In this document: one piece after another, positions 1-7,464 of the stretch
How the letters are laid out: every line of letters begins with the position of its first letter
Position numbering within the stretch: the stretch's first letter is position 1
NCBI GenBank assembly: GCA_965222065.1
Contig: OZ244933.1
Coordinates: forward strand, 2,170,001 to 2,234,000
Reading direction: 5' to 3'
Source: GM7GCV1 sp965222065
GTDB taxonomy: Bacteria > Pseudomonadota > Gammaproteobacteria > Pseudomonadales > GM7GCV1
Length of the DNA stretch: 64,000 nucleotides
The notes under the pieces: generated by a model
What the model was told of the DNA's origin: nothing
What the model saw: the letters and a program-made list of their open reading frames with translations, nothing else
Databases searched by the model: none
Program-made: the position numbers and the translations under genes

Positions 1-254
1 GTGTGCTGGTCGCCAAACTTGTCGTAATCGACAATCACCGAAAATGCGGCAGCGACCACCACGCCGTGATCATCAATACAGATTTGTCCCTCGGGAAAAA
101 CCTTTAATTGCGACAGGTATTGCTTCTTCGTCCAGGCACCCAGGTCAGGATAGACCCTGTCCATGATTTCCTTCATGGAAGGAAAGTCTTCAGGTTGCAG
201 GTTTCTTAATTTGAGCTTGTGAGTAGATTCATCGGTTGAGATTTCTTCTTGCAT
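1..254 (-). CDS. GNAT acetyltransferase / carbon-nitrogen hydrolase protein, N-terminal part
   Basis: Only the first 84 codons lie in the window; the gene runs off the left edge. The start is the ATG at 252-254 (minus strand), preceded by AAGGAACC as ribosome binding site. The visible residues (KLRNLQPEDFPSMKEIMDRV, then a segment with VFPEGQICIDDHG and VVAAAFSVIVDYDKFGDQH) look like the GNAT domain of the bifunctional family in which an acetyltransferase is fused to a nitrilase-like hydrolase of about 510 residues. The hydrolase half is inferred, not seen. It is divergent from the ectoine operon and shares a 225-nt upstream region with it. Confidence 0.7.
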   Translation of the reverse strand, partial: MQEEISTDESTHKLKLRNLQPEDFPSMKEIMDRVYPDLGAWTKKQYLSQLKVFPEGQICIDDHGVVVAAAFSVIVDYDKFGDQH

Positions 255-360
255 AAAGGTTCCTTGTTGGAATCAATTCAGCCTGGTCATTGCTTTTGCA
301 GTAATAGGAAAGCTTACATGTTTTACGACAAATGTGGTGTAGCCAGGCTGGAACGTTACT

Positions 361-380
361 TGCTTACTTATACGTAAGCA
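361..380. promoter_or_regulatory. Inverted repeat, possible operator of the ectoine operon
   Basis: TGCTTAC and GTAAGCA form a perfect 7-bp inverted repeat around a 6-nt spacer, 100 nt before the first doe start and in the shared divergent upstream region. The geometry suits a dimeric regulator. No ectoine regulator gene (EnuR or DoeX type) is in the window, so the cognate protein is unknown. A longer imperfect pair, CAGCCTGG at 279-286 and CCAGGCTG at 343-350, lies in the same gap. Confidence 0.35.
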
Positions 381-479
381 CAGAGTTGCAGGGTAGTAAG
401 ACAATCTGCCTAAAGCTGTGTTAGGTTATGAACAGGGTAAGTGAATGCTTGTCCACACCCTACTACGCACAGGAGCAAA

Positions 480-1652
480 ATGTCGGAACATTGGAACGAT
501 ATTATCGCCCGGGCGACACGCCTGCGACGTGAGTTGCACCGCCTGCCAGAACTTACCTGGGAGGAGGAGGGAACTGCTCAATCTATTCGTAAACAGCTTG
601 ACGATCTTTCCATCCCCTGGCGCGAGTGTGCCAAAACGGGCACGGTTGCCCAATTAAATCCACAGGGTAAAGGGGGGCCGCATATTGCCCTCAGGGGCGA
701 TATGGATGCGCTTCCAATTGAGGAAGATAGTGGAGTGGACTGGTCTTCCGAAAACGCCGGCTGTATGCATGCCTGTGGCCATGATGGCCACACAGCCACC
801 CTGATGGGTGCCGCAAGCTGGTTAAAGCGCCATGAAAACGAATTGCCCGGACCGGTTACGCTGATATTCCAGCCGGCTGAAGAGGGCGGGCACGGTGCGC
901 GCGAAATGATTAACGATGGCGCCCTTGAAGGTGTCGACCAGATATTTGGTTGGCATAACTGGCCAGCGATACCCTTTGGAAAACTGCTGTGCCCCGACGG
1001 GATTGTTATGTGCGGCAATGGCACATTCACAATTACCGTTAACGGACAGGGTGGTCACGCCAGTCAGCCGGAGCTTTGTCGTGATCCGGTACTGGCAGCC
1101 AGTGCTATCGTGCTTAATCTGCAACAAATTGTCAGTCGTCGCCTGCCGCCACAGAGTACTGCCGTTGTCAGTGTTGCCTCTATCGAGGCGCCCAGTGGTC
1201 CAACGATAATTCCTGGAAAAGCGGTGATTGGTGGCAGTATCCGCTTTTCTGACCAGGAGACCGGCGATCAGGTGAACCGCCTGATACGTGAGATAAGCGA
1301 GACCACGGCAAAGAGCTATGGCGTTAACTGCGACGTGGATATCCAGCCACGTTACAGCGCGACAATTAACCATGCACATCAAGCCTACGCTGTTCGTCAA
1401 GCCTGGAGAACATTGTTTGGTGACGACGCCATCGATACTGATACGGCAGTCCCTATCATGGCTTCGGAAGACTTTAGCTATTACCTGCAAGAGGTCCCCG
1501 GTGCGTTTGCCCTGATCGGATCAAACGATGGGGAACACAGACACCAGGTTCCCTGTCACAGTGCTTACTACGATTTTAATGACAACCTGATTCCAAGGGT
1601 TGTCCAGCTATACGCGCAACTCGCTGGTGCGCAACTTCCCAATATCGAATAA
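480..1652 (+). CDS. doeB2: N-acetyl-diaminobutyrate deacetylase, M20 family (DoeB2)
   Basis: An amidohydrolase of 390 residues of the M20/M40 metallopeptidase clan. Predicted role: removal of acetate from N2-acetyl-L-2,4-diaminobutyrate made by DoeA, giving 2,4-diaminobutyrate. Visible metal and catalytic motifs are GDMDALPIEE (about 73-82), HACGHDGH (98-104), QPAEEGGHGA (131-140), GWHNWP (157-162) and a C-terminal PCHSAYYDFND. The ATG at 480 is preferred because AGGAG lies 5 nt upstream; an ATG at 441 would add 13 residues without a ribosome binding site. It is the first gene of the doe operon, 31 nt before the transaminase. By sequence alone it could be another acyl-amino-acid hydrolase; the substrate is inferred from the neighbours. 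Confidence 0.75.
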   Translation: MSEHWNDIIARATRLRRELHRLPELTWEEEGTAQSIRKQLDDLSIPWRECAKTGTVAQLNPQGKGGPHIALRGDMDALPIEEDSGVDWSSENAGCMHACGHDGHTATLMGAASWLKRHENELPGPVTLIFQPAEEGGHGAREMINDGALEGVDQIFGWHNWPAIPFGKLLCPDGIVMCGNGTFTITVNGQGGHASQPELCRDPVLAASAIVLNLQQIVSRRLPPQSTAVVSVASIEAPSGPTIIPGKAVIGGSIRFSDQETGDQVNRLIREISETTAKSYGVNCDVDIQPRYSATINHAHQAYAVRQAWRTLFGDDAIDTDTAVPIMASEDFSYYLQEVPGAFALIGSNDGEHRHQVPCHSAYYDFNDNLIPRVVQLYAQLAGAQLPNIE

Positions 1653-1683
1653 CACCAACGCCGAATAAAAAGAGGTACGTTTA

Positions 1684-2955
1684 ATGACCATTTTTGATGA
1701 ACGTGAATCAGAGATTCGGGCCTATTGCCGAGTCTATCCAGTGGTTTTCGATAAAGCCGAAAACGCCAGGCAAACAGATGAAGAGGGGAAGGAATATATT
1801 GATTTCTTTGCCGGAGCCGGCGTCCTTAATTTCGGGCACAACAACCCTCGAATGAAGTCCGCAGTGATCGAATACATGCAGGACAACGGGGTGACTCATA
1901 GCCTGGATTTACATACAAAGGCCAAGCGGGCATTTATTGAAAAATTTGTCACGACAATCCTGCAGCCAAGAGGTATGCCTCACAAACTCCAGTTTATGGG
2001 GCCAACGGGGACGAACTCGGTTGAGGCAGCATTGAAAATCGCCAGGCGGGTAACAGGTCGAAGGGAAATCGTGGCGTTCACGCACGGTTTTCATGGTATG
2101 ACACTGGGCGCTTTGGCCTGTACGGCCAATCAGGCGTTTCGAGGTGCGGCCGGAATTCCGCTTGAGAACGTTCGGCATTTCCCCTTTGGGTGTGACCAGC
2201 CTCTGGGTAAAGACAGCACAAGAACGCCCTCAGATATTATCGATGAATTGCGTACGCTTTATGCTGATACCTCCAGTGGGCATTTGCCGCCGGCCGCTTT
2301 CCTGATCGAGCCGATTCAGGCAGAAGGTGGTGTCAACGTAGCAGACCAGCAATGGCTGCTGGATTTGCAGGCGCTGGCACGCGAGCTGGGCTCCCTGATT
2401 ATCGTCGACGATATCCAGGTTGGCATGGGGCGAACAGGCTCGTTTTTTAGTTTTGACAACACCGGACTGGATCCCGATGTGATATGTCTGGCAAAGGGGA
2501 TTGGTGGCATGGGCATACCAATGGCCATGAACCTGGTGAAGCCAGAGGTTGATAAGCATTGGAAGCCCGGGGAACACACCGGTACTTTCCGTGGGCAAAA
2601 CCTGTCTTTTGTAGCCGGAAGAGAGGCTTTGACCTACTTCGATGACGACGAGTTGATGTCCGATGTGCAGTGCAAGGGGCGCCAGATGATGGAAGCGATG
2701 GAAAAGCTCGTTAACCGTTATGAAGAGCTTGAAGTTCGGGGCAAGGGCATGATTCTGGGGCTTGATGCCGGTAACGGCGACCGCAGCCGGGCGATTGTTG
2801 ATGCCTGCTTTAAATCGGGCCTGATTATTTCCGCCTGTGGGACAGGGGGACGAGTCGTCAAGCTGATACCGCCGTTAACGATCCCCTATGACGACCTCGC
2901 TGAAGGACTGGACATCCTGACCAAAGCGACCGAAGAAGTCATGGAGGCCGCATGA
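1684..2955 (+). CDS. doeD: Diaminobutyrate-2-oxoglutarate transaminase, EctB/DoeD type
   Basis: A class III PLP-dependent aminotransferase of 423 residues. It moves the terminal amino group of L-2,4-diaminobutyrate to 2-oxoglutarate; in degradation this gives aspartate 4-semialdehyde. The sequence is very EctB-like: an acidic N-terminus followed by FFAGAGVLNFGHNNP, FMGPTGTNSVEAALKIAR (104-121) and THGFHGMTLGAL. D242 in VDDIQVGMGR should bind the PLP ring nitrogen and K271 in LAKGIGGMG should form the Schiff base. The biosynthetic enzyme EctB runs the reverse reaction, but no ectA or ectC is present and all neighbours are catabolic, so I assign the degradative role. Its stop overlaps the doeA start by 4 nt, suggesting coupled translation. 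Confidence 0.8.
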   Translation: MTIFDERESEIRAYCRVYPVVFDKAENARQTDEEGKEYIDFFAGAGVLNFGHNNPRMKSAVIEYMQDNGVTHSLDLHTKAKRAFIEKFVTTILQPRGMPHKLQFMGPTGTNSVEAALKIARRVTGRREIVAFTHGFHGMTLGALACTANQAFRGAAGIPLENVRHFPFGCDQPLGKDSTRTPSDIIDELRTLYADTSSGHLPPAAFLIEPIQAEGGVNVADQQWLLDLQALARELGSLIIVDDIQVGMGRTGSFFSFDNTGLDPDVICLAKGIGGMGIPMAMNLVKPEVDKHWKPGEHTGTFRGQNLSFVAGREALTYFDDDELMSDVQCKGRQMMEAMEKLVNRYEELEVRGKGMILGLDAGNGDRSRAIVDACFKSGLIISACGTGGRVVKLIPPLTIPYDDLAEGLDILTKATEEVMEAA

Positions 2956-4247
2956 GACAGCGCGATGACATGACATTTCCCATCGAGGAATATGAACGGC
3001 GTCTGGGGGAATTGCGCGAAAACATTCAAAAGCGCCATCTGGATGCCGTGATTATTTCCGATCCGGAAAACATCATGTATCTGACCGACTATCAGACCAC
3101 GGGTTATTCGTTCTTTCAGGCGCTGGTGGTACCGCTCGAATCCGAGCCATTTATGATCACGCGCCAGATGGAAGAATCCAATGTGATCAAGCGAACCTGG
3201 GTAGAGCATACACAGCCTTATTCGGATACAGGCGATGCCATCCAGATGCTGATCGATTCCCTGAGGTTGTATGGGTTGGATAACAAGCGTATTGGCTACG
3301 AACGAAACAGTTATTTCTTTCCGGCCTATCAACAGGACCGTATTCACACCAGTTTGACCGAGGGTAAATTGCTGGATTGTTTTGGTATTGTTGAGCGCAG
3401 CCGGGTGTGCAAATCCGACGTGGAAATTGAGGTGATGCGCAAGTCGGCTATTGCCACCGAGTCCGGTATGAAGGCTGGTCTGGAGGCCTGCAGGGCAGGT
3501 GCCACCGAAAACGACATTGGGGCAGCCATCAGTGATGCCATGTTCCGTGCTGGAGGGGAACCGCCTGCAGTCATGCCCTACGTCACTTCAGGGCCACGAA
3601 CCATGATCGGGCATGCCACCTGGGAAGGGCGTACCGTACAACCCGGAGAGCACGTGTTTCTTGAAGTTGGCGGGTGTTATCGACGTTATCATACGGCCAT
3701 GATGCGAACGGCCGTCATGGGTGAGCTCACTGATTCCATGGCCCATGCGCAGGAGCGAATGAAACAGGCCCTGAACGCGGTATACAAATATGTCCAGCCT
3801 GGAATGACGGTATCCGATGCCGATAATTTAATTCGCAATATCATTTCGGATAACAAAGTGGGCGCCAATCTGGTCACCCGTTCTGGTTACTCTATCGGTA
3901 TTGCCTTCCCGCCTGCCTGGGACGAAGGCTACATTGTCAGTCTTAAACAGGGTGAATCGACCGTCCTTGAGAAGGGAATGACATTTCACATTATTCCCTG
4001 GATGTGGGGCGTTGATGGCGACAAGACCTGTGGCATTTCAGACACCATTTACATTACCGATGATGGCTGCGAATCGTTTTTTACACTCGAAAAGAACTTC
4101 ACGGTTAAACCGGATCAGGGGCCACCCCAGCTGGTTCATATGGACGATTCAAAAAAATCCGGCGAGGCGTCTTCCTCGAAAAACACCGGGACGTCCTCGA
4201 CGAAAAAAAGCACTGAGAAGCAACAGGAGAATACTGCTGCGAGCTAA
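2952..4247 (+). CDS. doeA: Ectoine hydrolase, M24 creatinase/prolidase fold
   Basis: A protein of 431 residues with the two-domain creatinase/prolidase fold, matching ectoine hydrolases (DoeA/EutD). They open the ectoine ring to acetyl-diaminobutyrate. Visible segments: TDYQTTGYSFFQALVVP, SGPRTMIGHATWEG (213-226), HVFLEVGGCYRRYHTAMMRT (234-253) and NLVTRSGYSIGIAFPPAWDE. The usual M24 metal ligands are replaced: the region around E238 reads LEVGG and RYH where metalloenzymes have Asp, YSIGIA replaces GHGIG, and FHIIPW and GISDTIYIT replace the Glu motifs. This fits the non-metal mechanism proposed for ectoine hydrolases. Residues 387-431 are a Ser/Thr/Lys-rich low-complexity tail beyond the normal end near 390. 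The ATG at 2952 has GGAGG 4 nt upstream. Confidence 0.85.
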   Translation: MRQRDDMTFPIEEYERRLGELRENIQKRHLDAVIISDPENIMYLTDYQTTGYSFFQALVVPLESEPFMITRQMEESNVIKRTWVEHTQPYSDTGDAIQMLIDSLRLYGLDNKRIGYERNSYFFPAYQQDRIHTSLTEGKLLDCFGIVERSRVCKSDVEIEVMRKSAIATESGMKAGLEACRAGATENDIGAAISDAMFRAGGEPPAVMPYVTSGPRTMIGHATWEGRTVQPGEHVFLEVGGCYRRYHTAMMRTAVMGELTDSMAHAQERMKQALNAVYKYVQPGMTVSDADNLIRNIISDNKVGANLVTRSGYSIGIAFPPAWDEGYIVSLKQGESTVLEKGMTFHIIPWMWGVDGDKTCGISDTIYITDDGCESFFTLEKNFTVKPDQGPPQLVHMDDSKKSGEASSSKNTGTSSTKKSTEKQQENTAAS

Positions 4248-4256
4248 GGAGGTTAT

Positions 4257-5612
4257 ATGCTAATTGCGACGAATCCCTATTCCGGCGCCCGGTTACACGA
4301 ATTCGCGCCTGTGGATGAGCAGGCAGCGGGTTCGATCATTACGTCGGCGCACACGGCCTTTGGTTCCTGGAAGAACACCAGTTTTGGCGAACGCGCCGAT
4401 GTGCTTCGTAAAGTGGCATCCAATTTGCGGCAAAATAAAGCCGAGCTTGCCGAATTGATGGCGCTGGAAATGGGAAAACCCGTCAAAGAGGGTGGCCCCG
4501 AGGTTGAGAAAGCGGCCTGGTGTGCGGAGCATTACGCTGAATTTGCTGAAGAATATCTCACGCGCGAAGAACTCTCTTCCGATGCGTCGTTGAGCTATGT
4601 CTGTTACCAGCCACTGGGAACAGTGCTGGGTATACTCCCCTGGAATGCCCCGATATGGCTGGCATCCCGCTTCTTTGCGCCTGCGTTGATGGCAGGCAAT
4701 ACCTGTGTTCTCAAGCATGATCCGCATGTGCCAGGCTGTGCGGCGGCGATAGAAAAAATGTTTGAGGATGCTCCCGAAGACATTTTCCGAAATCTGCCCA
4801 TGGAAACACCCCAGGTGGAATCGGCTATTCGTCATCCTCGTATTTCGGCGGTGTCCTTTACCGGCTCCGCCGCAGGTGGCAAGAAAGTGGCGGCAATGGC
4901 AGCCAGTGAACTCAAGCCGGCAGTGCTTGAACTGGGCGGATCCGACCCCTGCATTGTGTTGCGAGACGCCGATCTGGAAGCGGCAGCAGATGTGGCTGTG
5001 CTCTCGCGTATTATCAATGCCGGACAATCCTGCATTGCGGCCAAGCGAATTATTGTAGAGGCCCCTGTCTATGACCAGTTTGTGGATATGCTTTTAACAC
5101 GCCTGGGCAAACTAACGCTGGGTGATCCGCTGCAGGAAACCACTGATATCGGTCCAATTGCTCGCGAAGATTTACGCCAGAACCTGCATCGCCAGGTCAG
5201 CGAGACGATTGATGCCGGTGCGCGATGTTTATTGGGAGGCGAACTGCCCCAGGGCGAAGGTTATTTCTACCCGGTTACCCTGCTGGAAGGTGTGACACCG
5301 GAAATGTGCAGTTTTCGTGAGGAAACCTTTGGGCCGGTGATGTCCGTGATAAAAGCGGCGGATTTACAGGATGCCCTGACGTTGGCCAATGATACTGAAT
5401 ATGGTCTGGGTTCCAGCATTTGGACCAGTGATGCCGAAGTTGCAGAGGCGACGGCGATGCAGCTGGAGGCAGGGCAAGTGGCCATTAACGGCATTGTTAA
5501 GACAGATCCACGCTTGCCCAGTGGCGGTATCAAGAGTTCCGGTTATGGCAGGGAGCTTGGACCTCATGGCATTAAGGAGTTCGTTAATGCCAAGCAGGTC
5601 TGGATTAAGTAG
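4257..5612 (+). CDS. doeC: Aspartate-semialdehyde dehydrogenase, ALDH superfamily (DoeC)
   Basis: An NAD(P)-dependent aldehyde dehydrogenase of 451 residues, close to the succinate-semialdehyde dehydrogenase group. Visible residues: N130 in ILPWNAPIW, the FTGSAAGGKKV cofactor loop (201-211), general base E225 in LELGGSD and nucleophile C259 in NAGQSCIAAKR, then EETFGPV. In the operon it should oxidise aspartate semialdehyde to aspartate, the last step of ectoine degradation. A strong TAAGGAGG sits just before the ATG, 9 nt after doeA. Only 7 nt separate its stop from the convergent permease gene, and I see no terminator between them. Succinate semialdehyde is a possible alternative substrate. 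Confidence 0.75.
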   Translation: MLIATNPYSGARLHEFAPVDEQAAGSIITSAHTAFGSWKNTSFGERADVLRKVASNLRQNKAELAELMALEMGKPVKEGGPEVEKAAWCAEHYAEFAEEYLTREELSSDASLSYVCYQPLGTVLGILPWNAPIWLASRFFAPALMAGNTCVLKHDPHVPGCAAAIEKMFEDAPEDIFRNLPMETPQVESAIRHPRISAVSFTGSAAGGKKVAAMAASELKPAVLELGGSDPCIVLRDADLEAAADVAVLSRIINAGQSCIAAKRIIVEAPVYDQFVDMLLTRLGKLTLGDPLQETTDIGPIAREDLRQNLHRQVSETIDAGARCLLGGELPQGEGYFYPVTLLEGVTPEMCSFREETFGPVMSVIKAADLQDALTLANDTEYGLGSSIWTSDAEVAEATAMQLEAGQVAINGIVKTDPRLPSGGIKSSGYGRELGPHGIKEFVNAKQVWIK

Positions 5613-5619
5613 CCAAAAA

Positions 5620-6360
5620 CTACTTCATCATGGAGCTGATGGCGATCCAGAGCAGTCGCAAGCCAACGATCGTGAGCATGGCTTTGAATCCATAGCGAAA
5701 GAGCGTTTCAGGCATGCGATTTAGAAAGTGCCGACCTATCCATGTGCCTGGTATCGCCATCACCCAGCAGGCCAATATAACACCGACATAAGGGCCATAA
5801 TCAAAACCAAATCCCGCGTAGGATGGAATTTTCAATAGTGTCATTGCGCAGGAGCAGGCAGCAATGGTCGCTGTCACCTGCATACGATTAAAAAGGCTGT
5901 TTCTGAATATGGCTGCCTGCATAAACCCGCCAAACGAAAATGCGGTCGACACGAACGAGTGAATACCGCCGATGATGACCTCTGCATGAGGCAGTTTTAG
6001 CTGAAAGGAGGCTTTCGGTGCCCAGGCCGCAAGGAACATGACCACCGCCAGTGCCAGCGCGACAGTGCTGGTGGGCAGGCTGGTATAGAGCATGGCGCCC
6101 AGTGTTGTTCCAAACAGGCAACCAATAAAAAATGTTTTTACGTACGCCCACTCAATGTGCGTGCGCAGCAGAAACATTCGAGTCAACATCGATGACATCA
6201 TGCCCGCGGCCTGTAAAGGCAAAATGGCTTCCATGGGGATAACCAGGGTCATACCACCAATCAAAATAAAAACACCACCAAAACCAAAAGCCACGCTAAA
6301 AGCGGAGGCCAGCAGGCTTGTCAGCATGATGGTAATAATGGTGACGTCAAAAAATTCCAT
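5620..6360 (-). CDS. TauE/SafE family membrane permease
   Basis: An integral membrane protein of 246 residues with about eight hydrophobic segments and the glycine-rich N-terminal motif SVAFGFGGVFILIGG of the TauE/SafE (sulfite exporter / anion permease) family. A second half with TAFSFGGFMQAAIFRN repeats the motif, as expected for this internally duplicated fold. Members export sulfite, sulfoacetate or other organic anions; the substrate here is unknown. It converges on doeC and so is not in the doe operon, although the location leaves a link possible. The ATG on the minus strand is at 6358-6360. Confidence 0.75.
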   Translation of the reverse strand: MEFFDVTIITIMLTSLLASAFSVAFGFGGVFILIGGMTLVIPMEAILPLQAAGMMSSMLTRMFLLRTHIEWAYVKTFFIGCLFGTTLGAMLYTSLPTSTVALALAVVMFLAAWAPKASFQLKLPHAEVIIGGIHSFVSTAFSFGGFMQAAIFRNSLFNRMQVTATIAACSCAMTLLKIPSYAGFGFDYGPYVGVILACWVMAIPGTWIGRHFLNRMPETLFRYGFKAMLTIVGLRLLWIAISSMMK

Positions 6361-6576
6361 GGTGACCGTAATGTAGCTCAGGGGATGCGACCTGGTGACG
6401 TACCCCGGAGTAGGGCGAACGATGTGGCTGCCCTGGGCGACATATTCCTTCCAGTCCAGCCAGTAAAAAGTACGCGCATTCTAGCCTAAAGTGAGTCTGT
6501 TTATGTGATTCATTGAGGCCTGCGCGATTTTGTGGGTAAAAGCGATTAGTATTTCGACCTGGTTATGGGGGAATTA

Positions 6577-7263
6577 ATGCAGCGCTTACGATGGGTCGAT
6601 GAATTACGTGGAATTGCCATTTTGTTAATGGTGGTTTTTCACTTCTGCTATGACCTTCGCTATTTTGGTTATGTCGACTGGAATGTGCCCAATGGACCTT
6701 ACTGGTGGCCATTTCGTTACCTGATCCTGACCTTGTTTATTTTTACCATGGGCATGAGCTTGAGTCTGGCTCATGGGCACGTACTGCGCTGGAAAAAGTT
6801 CACCATACGCCTGGGTCAATTGGTGCTGGCGGCAGCAGCTATTACCCTGATGTCCCTCTACGTCTTCCCGAATAGCTGGATATATTTCGGCATATTGCAT
6901 TTTTTGGCCCTGGCTTCCGTGTTGGGTGTCTTATTGGTTCGCACTCCCCTAGTGGCGTTGGCCTCGGGACTTTTGTTGTTATTGCTCTATTGGTCTGGCG
7001 TTCTTGATAATCAGTGGCCTTTCAATTACCTGGATGTGTGGCCCCCGGGGACTGAAGACTATGTTCCCCTGTTTCCGTGGCTTGGCGTGACCTTTCTCGG
7101 GGTGGCCGCTGGCGCCATTGCCCATCGGGTACCCGGGGACAAATTATTATCTTGGCTTCCACGCTGGGTCGGATATGCGGGTCGCCACGGGTTGATTATT
7201 TATCTGGTCCATCAGCCGTTGTTGTTTGCCGGTTTTTATTTGGTTGCTGTCGCATTTAATTAG
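6577..7263 (+). CDS. DUF1624 membrane protein, heparan-alpha-glucosaminide acetyltransferase-like
   Basis: About 228 residues with seven or so hydrophobic helices. It begins with RWVDELRGIAILLMVVFHF, the signature of the DUF1624 / HGSNAT catalytic-domain family of membrane acyltransferases, and ends with GLIIYLVHQPLLF. The first conserved helix carries the DELRGIA and FHFCYDL motifs. The substrate is unknown. Two in-frame ATGs are possible, 6565 and 6577; GGGGGA just before 6577 favours the second. It stands alone upstream of gyrA on the same strand, with a 201-nt gap that holds a likely gyrA promoter. Confidence 0.75.
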   Translation: MQRLRWVDELRGIAILLMVVFHFCYDLRYFGYVDWNVPNGPYWWPFRYLILTLFIFTMGMSLSLAHGHVLRWKKFTIRLGQLVLAAAAITLMSLYVFPNSWIYFGILHFLALASVLGVLLVRTPLVALASGLLLLLLYWSGVLDNQWPFNYLDVWPPGTEDYVPLFPWLGVTFLGVAAGAIAHRVPGDKLLSWLPRWVGYAGRHGLIIYLVHQPLLFAGFYLVAVAFN

Positions 7264-7304
7264 CCAAATAAGTGCCCGAATTGCTCCGTTTTTGGGTGGT
7301 TCTT

Positions 7305-7313
7305 TGCTACAAT
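7305..7313 (+). promoter_or_regulatory. Possible extended -10 promoter of gyrA
   Basis: TGCTACAAT matches an extended -10 element (TG, one base, then TACAAT) 151 nt before the gyrA start. No good -35 hexamer lies 16-18 nt upstream, as is common for extended -10 promoters. The long leader that would result is unexplained. Inferred from pattern only. Confidence 0.3.
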
Positions 7314-7464
7314 TTACCGGATAACTCGCGGTCCCGATAACAGGAAAAAATAATAACTCTGTCAGGGACATAGATTCGCTGTAATAGCGTTAAAAAGCGT
7401 ATAAAGATCACCAGCAAACTGCTGTCTGGTCAGTCAATTTTATTATCTGAGGAATTCCCGCTAC

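Noticed and set aside
1684..2955. Ectoine biosynthesis gene ectB
   Set aside because: Despite EctB-like sequence, no ectA or ectC is near and the neighbours are catabolic.
4293..5027. Open frame of 244 codons opposite doeC
   Set aside because: Shadow of the aldehyde dehydrogenase gene; no family motif.
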